NCBI RefSeq assembly: GCF_019278525.1
Contig: NZ_CP058986.1
Coordinates: 434,001 to 498,000 of the forward strand
Direction: 5' to 3'
From: Polaribacter sp. HaHaR_3_91
GTDB lineage: Bacteria; Bacteroidota; Bacteroidia; Flavobacteriales; Flavobacteriaceae
DNA length: 64,000 bases
Both the position numbers and the translations under genes were made by a program. The notes below the pieces were generated by a model. The model did no database searches and was not told the origin of the DNA. It was given only the letters and a program-made list of their open reading frames with translations. Numbering within the stretch: the stretch's first letter is position 1; each line of letters begins with the position of its first letter. Positions 18,473-28,800 of this stretch are shown piece by piece.

Positions 18473-20821
18473 TTGAAAATAACAAACTACATAAAACGTC
18501 ATAAAAAGAAAACAATATTTATTGTTGTTCTGCTTATTTTTTATGTGTTTTGTTTGCCAAGTCAGTTGTTTACCAAGCCAACATCAACTGTAATTACAAG
18601 TAATAATAATGAGTTATTGGGGGCATTAATTGCAGAAGACGGACAATGGCGTTTTCCTCATAAAGACTCCGTTCCTGAGAAATTTAAAACCTGTTTAATT
18701 CAGTTTGAAGACGAGCATTTTTATATGCATCCTGGGTTTAATCCAGTTTCCATTTTTAAAGCCTTAAAACAAAATTTACAAGCAGGAAGTGTAAAAAGAG
18801 GTGGAAGTACCATTACACAACAAGTTATTCGTTTGAGTAGAGATAACAAACCTAGAACTTATTTTGAAAAAGTAAAAGAATTAATTTTAGCAACACGTTT
18901 AGAGTTTAGAGCATCCAAAGAAAAGATTATTACCTATTGGAGTTCTAATGCGCCTTTCGGAGGAAATGTTGTAGGCTTAGATGCTGCTTCTTGGCGCTAT
19001 TATAATAGACAAGCATCCGATTTATCTTGGGCAGAATCTGCCACTTTAGCTGTTTTACCCAATGCTCCAAATTTGATTTATCCAGGGAGAAATCAACATA
19101 GATTGTTGGTGAAAAGAAATAGATTGTTAAAAAAGTTACTGAATAAGAATATCATTGACTCGATAACGTATGAATTATCAGTTTTAGAAGAATTACCACA
19201 AAAACCGTATCCACTTCCTCAAATTACACCACATTTATTACAGAAAATCAATAAAAAAAATAAAGGAAAGTTTGTAAAAACGACCATAAATAAAAAGTTG
19301 CAGAATCAAACAAATTTAATTGTAAATAATCATTATAATCAATTAAAAAACAATGAGATATTTAATATTTCTGTTTTGGTTTTAGATGTGAATACTAGGC
19401 AAGTTTTAACCTATGTTGGCAACTCTAAAACGACTAAAATTAATCAGAAAGATGTAGATGTTATAGACAAACCTAGAAGTACCGGAAGTATTTTAAAACC
19501 ATTTTTATATACAGCCATGTTAGATAGTGGAGATTTGTTGCCAAATATGTTGGTTGCAGATGTGCCTACAAACTTTGGAAGTTATCATCCAGAAAATTTT
19601 GATAAAAAATATGCTGGAGCAATTTCTGCAAAGTTAGCACTGTCTAGATCTTTAAATGTGCCCATCGTTAGAATGTTGCAAAGTTTTGGGTTGGAGAAAT
19701 TTCATGATTATTTACAAAAATTAAAACTGAGAGATTTAAAGAAAGATCCTAATTATTATGGACTAACACTGGCTTTGGGTGGTGCAGAAAGTAATTTGTG
19801 GGATTTATGCAAAAGTTATGCTTCCATGGCATCTACAGTAAATCATTATTCAGAAAACTCTAGTAGGTATTTTAAAAACGAATTTTGTGAACCTACTTTT
19901 TATGCGGATCATAAAATAGATTTTGGAGAAAAATCATCAGAAAAAATGATTTTTGATGCCGCTTCTATTTATCTCACTTTTGAGAGTTTAAAAGATGTAA
20001 ATAGACCCAATGCAGATCAAAATTGGGAGTTTTTTGATGCTTCTAAACAAATTGCTTGGAAAACAGGTACAAGTTTTGGTTTTAGAGATGCTTGGGCAAT
20101 AGGGACCACTAAAGATTATGTAGTAGGAGTTTGGGTTGGGAATGCAGATGGAGAAGGAAGACCTGGTTTGGTTGGTGTGCAAGCTGCAGCTCCTATTTTA
20201 TTTGATGTTTTTGATAAATTACCAAATTCAGCATGGTTTGAGAAGCCTTTTGATGAAATGACTGAAATCGAAATTTGTGCACAAAGTGGTTATAGAGCAA
20301 CTCAAAATTGTGAAGAAACATCATTAGAATTTGTACAAAATGCAGGTTTAAAAACAGCACCTTGTCCGTTTCATGTTTTGGTAAATGTAGATGCTTCAGA
20401 AAATTATCAGGTAAATACTTCTTGTGAACAACTAGAAAACATCAAACAAAAATCTTGGTTTGTGTTGCCTCCTTTAATGGAATATTATTACAAGGATAAA
20501 AACCCGTTTTATAAACCGCTACCAAAATTTAGAAATGATTGTTTAGGTGCGGCAAAAAACGCGATGAAATTTATTTATCCAACGGAAAAAAGCACCATTT
20601 TTTTACCAAAGAATTTCGATGGAAAGAAGAATGAACTTGTTTTAAAAGTAGCTCATGCCAACAATGAAGCTGTTTTATATTGGTATGTTGATAGCAAATA
20701 TTTAGGGAGCACAAAAGAACTGCATGAGTTTGGAGTGGATTTAAATACTGGAAACTATCTTATTTCGGCTACGGATAATTTTGGAAATGAAATTCATCAG
20801 CAAATAACAGTAAAAGAATAA
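18473..20821 (+). CDS. pbpC: Penicillin-binding protein 1C (bifunctional transglycosylase/transpeptidase)
   Basis: This 782-residue inner-membrane peptidoglycan synthase has a short basic cytoplasmic tail (YIKRHKKK), one membrane anchor (about residues 14-32), and the glycosyltransferase-51 domain with FEDEHFYMHPG, RGGSTITQQ and ASKEKI. The transpeptidase domain has SILK (Ser339, Lys342), a likely SRSLN motif, and KTGTS. A C-terminal BiPBP_C-like domain follows. The start is TTG at 18473, since the first ATG lies past the membrane anchor. It is linked to the upstream alpha-2-macroglobulin, as yfhM and pbpC are in E. coli. The pair is thought to trap invading proteases and repair the wall they expose. 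Confidence 0.94.
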   Translation: MKITNYIKRHKKKTIFIVVLLIFYVFCLPSQLFTKPTSTVITSNNNELLGALIAEDGQWRFPHKDSVPEKFKTCLIQFEDEHFYMHPGFNPVSIFKALKQNLQAGSVKRGGSTITQQVIRLSRDNKPRTYFEKVKELILATRLEFRASKEKIITYWSSNAPFGGNVVGLDAASWRYYNRQASDLSWAESATLAVLPNAPNLIYPGRNQHRLLVKRNRLLKKLLNKNIIDSITYELSVLEELPQKPYPLPQITPHLLQKINKKNKGKFVKTTINKKLQNQTNLIVNNHYNQLKNNEIFNISVLVLDVNTRQVLTYVGNSKTTKINQKDVDVIDKPRSTGSILKPFLYTAMLDSGDLLPNMLVADVPTNFGSYHPENFDKKYAGAISAKLALSRSLNVPIVRMLQSFGLEKFHDYLQKLKLRDLKKDPNYYGLTLALGGAESNLWDLCKSYASMASTVNHYSENSSRYFKNEFCEPTFYADHKIDFGEKSSEKMIFDAASIYLTFESLKDVNRPNADQNWEFFDASKQIAWKTGTSFGFRDAWAIGTTKDYVVGVWVGNADGEGRPGLVGVQAAAPILFDVFDKLPNSAWFEKPFDEMTEIEICAQSGYRATQNCEETSLEFVQNAGLKTAPCPFHVLVNVDASENYQVNTSCEQLENIKQKSWFVLPPLMEYYYKDKNPFYKPLPKFRNDCLGAAKNAMKFIYPTEKSTIFLPKNFDGKKNELVLKVAHANNEAVLYWYVDSKYLGSTKELHEFGVDLNTGNYLISATDNFGNEIHQQITVKE

Positions 20822-20937
20822 TTTACTTAAAGTAGATTAAGTGCATGTCAACGTAAGAAAAGGGTTTTTTATCGAAGAACAAGAGGTATGCGCTTAATTT
20901 TATAGATTTTTGATATAACTAAACCGAACTCCTTATT

Positions 20938-21099
20938 ATGATGTTACAAATCTCTACTCCAATTAATGGGGAAACTTCCTCGTCATTCTTAGACAATCAA
21001 TTATTGTTTGTTATTTTGGGATTGATTGCTTTGGTATTTGTAATTATTAGAGTGGCTAAGTTTCTAAGTGAAATGGATTCTAGTAGGGCTTCTAAATAA
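20938..21099 (+). CDS. 53-residue single-span membrane peptide
   Basis: A short frame encodes 53 residues: a polar N-terminus (ISTPINGETSSSFLDN), one strong hydrophobic segment (about residues 22-40, LLFVILGLIALVFVIIRV) and a polar C-terminal tail ending in SRASK. The second codon is also ATG. I do not recognise a named family. The sharp membrane segment flanked by charged ends, and ordinary codon use, argue for a real gene. The rest of the gap 20822-21337 shows no other gene. Confidence 0.55.
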   Translation: MMLQISTPINGETSSSFLDNQLLFVILGLIALVFVIIRVAKFLSEMDSSRASK

Positions 21100-21337
21100 T
21101 TCTAATTTTATTCATGATTTTTTAGTTTTCCTTTTTCGATTCAGAAAAAATAATTAGAATTTATTGGGCAATCATTTTTAAATTGTTTTAGTGTAATCTT
21201 TAGACTTTCTTAACAAAAAACTATCTTATTTTCTTCATCTTTGCTTTCTGTATACTTTTAAGAAGTATTATGAATATATTGAATTCTAATTGATTATTTT
21301 TATAGTCAATTTTTTTTATGATTTTAATCTATACAGA

Positions 21338-22183
21338 ATGAAAATATACCCTATAGAAACTGGAAATTTTAAATTAGACGGAGGTGCAATGTTTGGTGTT
21401 GTACCAAAAACTATTTGGCAAAAAACGAACCCTGCAGACGCTAATAACTTGATAGATATGAGCATGAGAAGTATGCTTATAGAAGATGGAGATCGTTTAA
21501 TTTTAGTTGATACAGGCCTAGGAGAAAAACAATCAAATAAATTTTATAGTTATTATTACCTTTTTGGAGATTTTTCTTTGGATTCTTCTTTAGCAAAACA
21601 TGGTTTTCATAGAGATGATATTACAGATGTTTTTTTAACACATTTACATTTTGATCATTGTGGAGGTGCTATAGAGTGGAATGCACAAAGAACCATTTTA
21701 CAACCAGCTTTTAAAAATGCCAAATTCTGGTCTAATGATAAACATTGGAAATGGGCAACCGAGCCAAACCCAAGAGAAAAGGCTTCTTTCTTTAAAGAAA
21801 ATATCAATCCTATTAAAGAAAGCGGACAATTAAATTTTATACATAGTAATTATAAAGACCAAATAGGTTTCGATGTCCTTTTTATGGATGGTCATACAGA
21901 AAAACAAATGCTACCAATGCTATCTTATCAAGGCAAAACAATTGTTTTTGTAGCAGATTTATTACCTACAATTGGGCACATTCCTTTGGCTTATGTTATG
22001 GGATATGATACAAGACCTTTGTTAACTTTAAAAGAAAAAGCAGCTTTCTTAAACCAAGCAGCAGATAAAGAATATTACCTTTTTTTAGAACATGATGCTT
22101 ATAATGAACTTTGTACTGTTCAGCATACAGAAAAAGGAGTTAGATTAAAGAACACACACAAATTTATAGATATATTTAATTAA
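21338..22183 (+). CDS. MBL-fold hydrolase, YtnP-like lactonase
   Basis: This 281-residue metallo-beta-lactamase-fold protein has the zinc motif THLHFDHCGG (HxHxDH) near residues 106-115, followed by GHTEKQMLP and further Asp and His ligands (FVADLLP, LFLEHD). The N-terminal GGAMFGVVPKTIWQK is characteristic of the YtnP group, described in Bacillus as a quorum-quenching lactonase. No signal peptide is seen, so it is cytoplasmic. The frame is open from 21290, but I start at the ATG at 21338 (MKIYPIETGN), which matches the family N-terminus. The protease gene follows after 4 bases, so the two are probably co-transcribed. The lactone substrate is not shown. Confidence 0.9.
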   Translation: MKIYPIETGNFKLDGGAMFGVVPKTIWQKTNPADANNLIDMSMRSMLIEDGDRLILVDTGLGEKQSNKFYSYYYLFGDFSLDSSLAKHGFHRDDITDVFLTHLHFDHCGGAIEWNAQRTILQPAFKNAKFWSNDKHWKWATEPNPREKASFFKENINPIKESGQLNFIHSNYKDQIGFDVLFMDGHTEKQMLPMLSYQGKTIVFVADLLPTIGHIPLAYVMGYDTRPLLTLKEKAAFLNQAADKEYYLFLEHDAYNELCTVQHTEKGVRLKNTHKFIDIFN

Positions 22184-22187
22184 TATT

Positions 22188-23819
22188 ATGAGAGTTTTAA
22201 AACCAATTTTATATACAGCTTTTGCTGGACTTGTTTTTACAGGTTGTAAATCAATTTCTAACCTTCCAGTTCCAAATGGTTCTGATGTAGCAATAATAGC
22301 AGTAGCTAAAAAAGCACCATTAACAGAAGCACAAAAAAATACTTGGGGACATTTAGATTTGGTAAAAGATTCTATTCCTGGAATGTCTGTAGACAAGGCG
22401 TATGATTTTTTACAAGGTAAAAAAAGTGTAACGGTTGTAGTAGGTGTTGTAGATTCTGGAACAGATTTGGGTCATGAAGATTTAAAAGATGTGGCTTGGG
22501 TAAATGAAAAAGAAGTTGCTGGTAACGGAATTGATGATGATAAAAATGGTTATGTAGATGATATTAATGGTTGGAACTTTTTAGGCGATGCTTATAAAGA
22601 AAACTTGGAGTCAGCTAGAATTTTACACAATCCTTCTTTAGAAAGTCCAGAAATTGTTGCAGAGATTCAGGCAGCGCACGACATTAAAGTTGGGAATGCT
22701 GAAAAGACAAAAACTAGATTTGAGCAAATGTTAAGCGGTGTTAAAGGTGCAGATGAAAATTTAGCTAGACACTTTGGTAAAGACGATTATAGTGCTATAG
22801 AAGTTGCGGCAATTACAACCGAAGATCCTTCTTTATTACAGAGCATTGCAATTGCAAAACAAATGTTTGGTTTTGGTTTGCCTTCTTTAAGCCAAGCACA
22901 AGAAGAAATTAAAAAAGAATTAGACAAATCGATTGCTTTATTAAATAACGAATATACTAATTATAGAATAGGAGATAACCCAGAAGATATTAATGACTCT
23001 CCAGGTTATGGAAATGGAAATCCAGGGGTTTCAACTAAAAGTGAAGCACATGGTACTCATGTTTCTGGAATTATTGGAGCATCTAGAAATAATGGAAAAG
23101 GAGTTAATGGTGTAGCAGATAATGTAAAAATTATGGCTGTACGTTCTGTACCAGATGGAGATGAGTATGATAAAGATGTTGCTTTAGGTTTACGTTATGC
23201 AGTAGATAATGGCGCAAAAGTAATTAACACTAGTTTTGGTAAAGGATACTCACCTCATAAAGAATGGGTGTATGAAGCAATTCAATATGCAGCAAAGCAC
23301 GATGTATTAATTATAAATGCAGCAGGAAACGATGGTAAGGATATTGATGTAGAAAGAACGTACCCAAACGATTCTAAAGATTTAATAACAGAGGTTTCAG
23401 ATAACGTATTAACAATTGGAGCAATGAGCTCTAGTTATAATGAAAACCTACCAGCTAATTTTTCTAATTATGGTAAAAAAAATGTAGATATTTTTGCTCC
23501 TGGAGTTCAAATTTATTCTACAACTCCAGAAAATGAATATAAACACTTTAGTGGAACATCTATGGCTGCACCTTCTGCAGTAGGAGTAGCTGCTTTGGTA
23601 CGTTCTTATTATCCTAAATTAACAGCAAGTCAGGTAAAGCATATTTTAATGAATTCTGGTGTAAAAATAGATTTAGAGGTAATTAAACCAGGATCTCAGT
23701 CTAGAGAAAATCCTAAAGGAGAGTTAGTTCCTTTTGCAGATTTATCAGTTACTGGTAGAGTTGTTAATGCTTACAATGCATTACAAATGGCAGACAGAAT
23801 GGTAAACGGAAAAAAATAA
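22188..23819 (+). CDS. S8 (subtilisin-like) serine protease, lipoprotein
   Basis: This 543-residue envelope protease has a lipoprotein signal (AFAGLVFTGC, Cys20). The catalytic triad is complete: Asp89 in VVDSGTD, His288 in HGTHVSG and Ser458 in GTSMAAPS. The Asp-to-His distance is about 200 residues, against roughly 30 in subtilisin, so a large, mostly helical insertion sits between them, beginning near WVNEKEVAGNGIDDDKNG. This layout is common among Bacteroidota subtilases. The oxyanion Asn is in AAGNDG. The start lies four bases after the lactonase gene, and a strong terminator follows. Confidence 0.93.
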   Translation: MRVLKPILYTAFAGLVFTGCKSISNLPVPNGSDVAIIAVAKKAPLTEAQKNTWGHLDLVKDSIPGMSVDKAYDFLQGKKSVTVVVGVVDSGTDLGHEDLKDVAWVNEKEVAGNGIDDDKNGYVDDINGWNFLGDAYKENLESARILHNPSLESPEIVAEIQAAHDIKVGNAEKTKTRFEQMLSGVKGADENLARHFGKDDYSAIEVAAITTEDPSLLQSIAIAKQMFGFGLPSLSQAQEEIKKELDKSIALLNNEYTNYRIGDNPEDINDSPGYGNGNPGVSTKSEAHGTHVSGIIGASRNNGKGVNGVADNVKIMAVRSVPDGDEYDKDVALGLRYAVDNGAKVINTSFGKGYSPHKEWVYEAIQYAAKHDVLIINAAGNDGKDIDVERTYPNDSKDLITEVSDNVLTIGAMSSSYNENLPANFSNYGKKNVDIFAPGVQIYSTTPENEYKHFSGTSMAAPSAVGVAALVRSYYPKLTASQVKHILMNSGVKIDLEVIKPGSQSRENPKGELVPFADLSVTGRVVNAYNALQMADRMVNGKK

Positions 23820-23831
23820 TTTATTAAACTT

Positions 23832-23866
23832 AAAAAGCAGCATTTTAAAAATGCTGCTTTTTTTTT
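23832..23866 (+). terminator. Terminator after the subtilase gene
   Basis: AAAAAGCAGCAT pairs with ATGCTGCTTTTT, with an A/T-rich loop, followed by a T-run. Confidence 0.85.
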
Positions 23867-23886
23867 GAACATTAATTAATATAAAT

Positions 23887-25713
23887 ATGAGAAAAATTTA
23901 TTTTTTAGGATTGTCACTAATAATGCTAACCTCTTGTAAGGTTATAAAAGATACAACCAATGTGGCTAAAGAAACTTATTGGCAGCAACATGTAGACTAT
24001 ACAATGGATGTTGATGTAGATGTAAACAACTATCAATACAAAGGAAAGCAGACGTTAGTTTATACAAACAATTCTCCCGACGATCTAGATAAAGTATTTT
24101 ATCACTTATACTTTAATGCGTTTCAACCTGGTTCTCAAATGGATGTGAGGTCGTTAAACATTAAAGATCCAGACAGAAGAGTTAGAGATAGAATTAGCAA
24201 ATTACAGCCAAATGAAATTGGGTATATTAAAGTTGGTTCTTTAAAACAAAACGGCGTAGCAGTTTCTCATGAAACTGTGGGGACTATTTTAGAAGTTCAA
24301 CTAAATAAACCAATTAAATCTGGAGAAACGGTTACTTTAGAAATGGATTTTGATGCTCAGGTTCCTGTGCAAATTCGTCGTTCTGGAAGAAATAGTGCAG
24401 AAGGAGTTGCATTATCTATGTCTCAATGGTATCCTAAATTAGCAGAATACGATTTTCAAGGTTGGCACACGCCACCATATATTGCAAGAGAGTTTCAAGG
24501 TGTTTGGGGAGATTTTGATGTAACCATTCATATTGATAAGAACTATACTGTAGGTGGTACTGGTTATTTACAAAATCCACAAGAAATTGGTCATGGTTAT
24601 CAAGATGATTCAAAAGAATTGAACTTGCCTAAAGGCGATAAATTATCATGGAATTTTAAAGCACCAAATGTGCATGATTTTATGTGGGCAGCAGATCCAG
24701 AATACATTCACGATGTTTTAAAAATGGAAAATGGAATCGATTTGCATTTTTTATACAAGAAAACATTAGAAGCAGAATATTTAAAAAACTGGAAAGATTT
24801 ACAGCCTAAAACGGCTGAATTAATGACGTATTTTAGTGAGCAAGTTGGTCAATATCCATATAAACAATACTCTGTAATACAAGGTGGAGATGGTGGAATG
24901 GAGTATGCAATGTCTACTTTAATTACAGGAAAACGTAAATTTGGTAGTCTTTTTGGAGTTACAGCACATGAAATGGCACACACTTGGTTTCAGTTCCTAT
25001 TAGCATCAAACGAAAGTTTACATCCTTGGATGGATGAAGGTTTTACTTCTTATATTTCTAACAAAGCAGAAAACGAAATTTTAAAAGAAAACAAAGAAAA
25101 CCCACATGCAGGTTCTTATCGAGGTTATAGATCTATTGTTACAAAAGGGTATGAAGAATCGTTATCTACACATGCAGACAGATACCATACAAATTGGGCG
25201 TACAGTACTGCAAGTTATTCTAAAGGAAATATTTTCTTAAGTCAATTAGAATATGTTATTGGTAAAGAGAATGTAGCAAACGGATTAAAGAAATATTTTA
25301 ACGATTTCAGTTTTAAACATCCAACACCAAATGATATTAAACGATCTATGGAAAAAACTGCTGGATTGGATTTAGGTTGGTATTTAAATGAATGGACAGA
25401 AACTACACATACCATAGATTATGGTGTAAAATCTGTTGATGAGAAAACAATTACTTTAGAGAGAATTGGGCAAATGCCAATGCCAATGGATGTTGATGTA
25501 ACTTATGCAGATGGAACATCAGAAAGTTTTAACATTCCATTAGAAATGATGAGAGGTACTAAGCCAACAATAGCAACCATTTTAAAAGATTGGGGTTGGG
25601 CAATGCCAACATATTCTTTTACAGTTTCTAAAGCTGTAAAATCTGTTACTATTGATAAAAGCGGATTAATGGCTGATATTAATTTAGAGAATAATGTTCT
25701 AGAAGTAAAGTAA
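23887..25713 (+). CDS. M1 family metallopeptidase (aminopeptidase N-like), lipoprotein
   Basis: This 608-residue zinc peptidase has a lipoprotein signal (LSLIMLTSC). The M1 zinc site is complete: HEMAH at 361-365 and the third ligand Glu384 in WMDEGFTSY, with 18 residues between His365 and Glu384. The exopeptidase GxMEN equivalent reads GGMEY, a common Bacteroidota variant. The N-terminal beta-domain (YTNNSPDDLDKVFYHLYFN) and the catalytic Tyr region (YSKGNIFLSQL) are present. It probably trims peptides in the periplasm or at the cell surface. The upstream subtilase has its own terminator, so this gene is likely transcribed separately. Confidence 0.92.
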   Translation: MRKIYFLGLSLIMLTSCKVIKDTTNVAKETYWQQHVDYTMDVDVDVNNYQYKGKQTLVYTNNSPDDLDKVFYHLYFNAFQPGSQMDVRSLNIKDPDRRVRDRISKLQPNEIGYIKVGSLKQNGVAVSHETVGTILEVQLNKPIKSGETVTLEMDFDAQVPVQIRRSGRNSAEGVALSMSQWYPKLAEYDFQGWHTPPYIAREFQGVWGDFDVTIHIDKNYTVGGTGYLQNPQEIGHGYQDDSKELNLPKGDKLSWNFKAPNVHDFMWAADPEYIHDVLKMENGIDLHFLYKKTLEAEYLKNWKDLQPKTAELMTYFSEQVGQYPYKQYSVIQGGDGGMEYAMSTLITGKRKFGSLFGVTAHEMAHTWFQFLLASNESLHPWMDEGFTSYISNKAENEILKENKENPHAGSYRGYRSIVTKGYEESLSTHADRYHTNWAYSTASYSKGNIFLSQLEYVIGKENVANGLKKYFNDFSFKHPTPNDIKRSMEKTAGLDLGWYLNEWTETTHTIDYGVKSVDEKTITLERIGQMPMPMDVDVTYADGTSESFNIPLEMMRGTKPTIATILKDWGWAMPTYSFTVSKAVKSVTIDKSGLMADINLENNVLEVK

Positions 25714-25731
25714 GAATGTTAAAAGATTATG

Positions 25732-25763
25732 AAAAACCTCTCCTACTTGGAGAGGTTTTTTTT
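25732..25763 (+). terminator. Terminator after the M1 peptidase gene
   Basis: AAAAACCTCTCC (25732-25743) pairs perfectly with GGAGAGGTTTTT (25749-25760) around loop TACTT, followed by T. Confidence 0.85.
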
Positions 25764-25896
25764 ATTGGTTACTTTTGTAATTGGTAACATCAATAGATGA
25801 TCAATATTGTTTTTTTTTCGGGTAAAATAGATACAATGTTGTCGTGTTCTAAGATTTATATTTATCAAGAAATTAATTTTATTAAAATATACATAA

Positions 25897-28800
25897 TTGA
25901 AAAATCACCTCTCCATACGTCTAAATTTTAGTAATTTTTTTTATCTCTATCTTTTTTTCTTTGTTTTATTAAGCACTTCTTTTTCTTCGAGTGCGCAACA
26001 TGCTGTAGCCGCTGTTTATGGTGATAATGGAGGTTTTTATACTTCTACAACGGCTACACAAGTTACTTATGATGATTCTAATAATTTATTAGGGTTTAGT
26101 GTAGATGGTGATACGTATTCTACTGGTGTTAATGATGCAATTTTAACAGCAAATAATATAACATTTACAAGCGGAAGTTTTGTCTCATTTCCAATGCCTG
26201 CTTCTATTGATTATAAATCGGAAGAATTAATTGGTATTGGAACTAATTGGGGGGGAGTTTCTCAAAATAATAGTGCAACAGATTATATAAAAACATTTAG
26301 CCCTATTGTTCCTTCATTTTTTGTTAGAGATGGTAGTAGTGGTTTAGAATTAGCTACCAATTTTTTTAATATAAAAAGTCAAGTAATCATATACGATGCC
26401 ATTGTAATAAATCAAGCAGTAAGTATAAACGATGCATTGCCAGACATTATTGTTACCCAAACAGGGTCTCCTGGTAATACCGATAAGTTTAAATTTATAG
26501 ACAGTGCAGGGAATATAGTAGGTACAGAAATAAACGTTTCCTTTGGAAATGTTGCTGTTGTTGGAGGAACAGATTGGACTATTTATAGAATCAACCCTTC
26601 TACAGGTTTGGTTAAAAGTACATTTGGCATAGATACCTATAGAGATTTAAGAGTTCTATCTATCAATTTAAGCGATTTTGGCATAACAACGAGTAATTTT
26701 AACCAGATAACTAATTTTGTACACACTACATCTGGTAATACAGATATAGCTTTTACGGCATATAATTCTGATGCGATAAAAATATTGCTACCAGCAACAG
26801 ATTTAGAAGTATCAAATTTAATGATTTCTGCAGATGATTTTTGTGCGCCTACTACGGCTACTTTTACAACAACGATAACTAATTTATCTGCTACCGAATT
26901 ATCAAAAGATTTTGAGGTAGATTTTACAATACCAGTTGGTATGACAGCAACAAGTAACTCCGCAGTTTTTTCTGAATCAGGTGTTTCTCCTTTATCAGCA
27001 AGTTTTAATAATACGAATAATACCTGGACTATTGATAATTTATCAGTAGGAGAAAGTGTTACGTTAACGGTTAATACTTCTGTAAGTACGGCTTCATTTC
27101 CTATCAGTTTTACAACTACAGCAACGGGGGTGTTTCAACCAGATAGTGATCCAAGTAATAATACACAAACAATATCTGAAGCCGGTGAAGACAATGATTG
27201 TGATGGTGTAAAAGATACGGATGATTTAGATGATGATAATGATGGTATTTTAGATACTATTGAAGGAACTGGAGATTTTGATGGAGACGGAATTGCTAAT
27301 TATTTAGATTTAGATAGTGATGGAGACGGTTGTCCGGATGCTTTAGAAGCAACAGGTACTGTTAAGCAAACGGATTTAGATGCTAGTTTTGTAATTATCG
27401 GAACAGTAAATGCACAAGGGATACCAACTTTAACAGAAGCTGGTGCTGGAGCAGGACAAGATATTGGTGATAGCCAAAATGGAAGTGTTTTAGCTTGTGA
27501 TACTACTGATACTGATTTAGATGGAGTTATTGATATTATTGACTTAGATGACGATAACGATGGTGTTTTAGATACTGCAGAAAATGCATATAGCGGAAAC
27601 CCAATTGCAGATACAAATAAAAACGGAATTATAGATTACAAAGATCCAAGTCTTAGTGGTTTCGTAGACTCTAATTCAGATGATATAGATGATCGATATG
27701 ATCTCGATTTAGACGGAATTATAGATCAATTTGATGTGGATGCAGATGGAGATGGTTGTCCGGATGCTTTAGAAGGTGGTGCTACTTTTACTTTTGCAGA
27801 TGTAGATGGTAACAATCGATTAAAAGGAGATGTAGATGAAAAAGGTATTCCTGTTGTAGCAACTAGTAATGGTCAATTATTAGGAAGTAGTCAAGATGAT
27901 TTAGTACAAGATTCAAGTTGTAGTTTGCTGCCTGTAATTATTAGTCAAGTTTATCAAACGGCGTCAGGTAACGCCATTGAATTAACAAATATTGGAACAA
28001 CAACTGTAACTAATATCAGTTTAGTTTTATTTAAAGATTTAGGGATTACTTCTGCAAGTGCTATTTCGCCTACGGCAGATTTAACAATAACAAGTATACC
28101 TGCAGGTGGCTCTGTTGTTATAAAATCTGTTGCATCACTTCCGGAAGTTACTTTTATAAATAATCCTATAGAAATAACAGATGCTAGTATTGCGGATTTA
28201 GCAGATGGAGACGACACTTTAATCCTTTCAAAAACCATAAATGAATCTGCTTGGGAAAATAGATATGATGTTGTTAAGAATATTAGTAACACAACATCTT
28301 TGGTTCGTATCGATGAAATAACGAAAGCAAATACCACTTTTACTGTGGCAGAATGGCTTTCTTTTGTAGATGATTCAATAGAAGTTGTTGGAGATACAAA
28401 ACCAATTCCTACAATTGTAAGACATGCAAATGCGCCGCTTTTATCAGAAGTAAAAACACCAATTAATGAAACAAATTGTGGTTTAGGTTTGCATAGAATA
28501 AGTCCAACTATTCGTACAGGAGCTGCGTGGAGTAATGGTTTTCCAGATAAGTCTAGAAGTGTAATTGTTAGAGAAACGTATACGCATGCTACAGGTAATT
28601 TAAATGCAAGAATATTAGATGTGCAAGGTAGTAATGTGTTAAGTGTTAGTAATAATGCGTTAATTGTTTTAAACAACACGAATATTAATTTAAATGCACA
28701 GATTAGAATTTTAGGTACTGGACAGTTTGTGCAAGTACACGATGGTAATCGTAATGTAACCGGTAATGGAAAACTATTAATAGATCAAAAAAGCCAGGTT

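Noticed and set aside
27954..28679. 241-codon minus-strand frame
   Set aside because: It lies wholly inside the T9SS cargo gene, antisense, with no family features. A long open frame by chance is expected on the opposite strand of such repetitive codon use.
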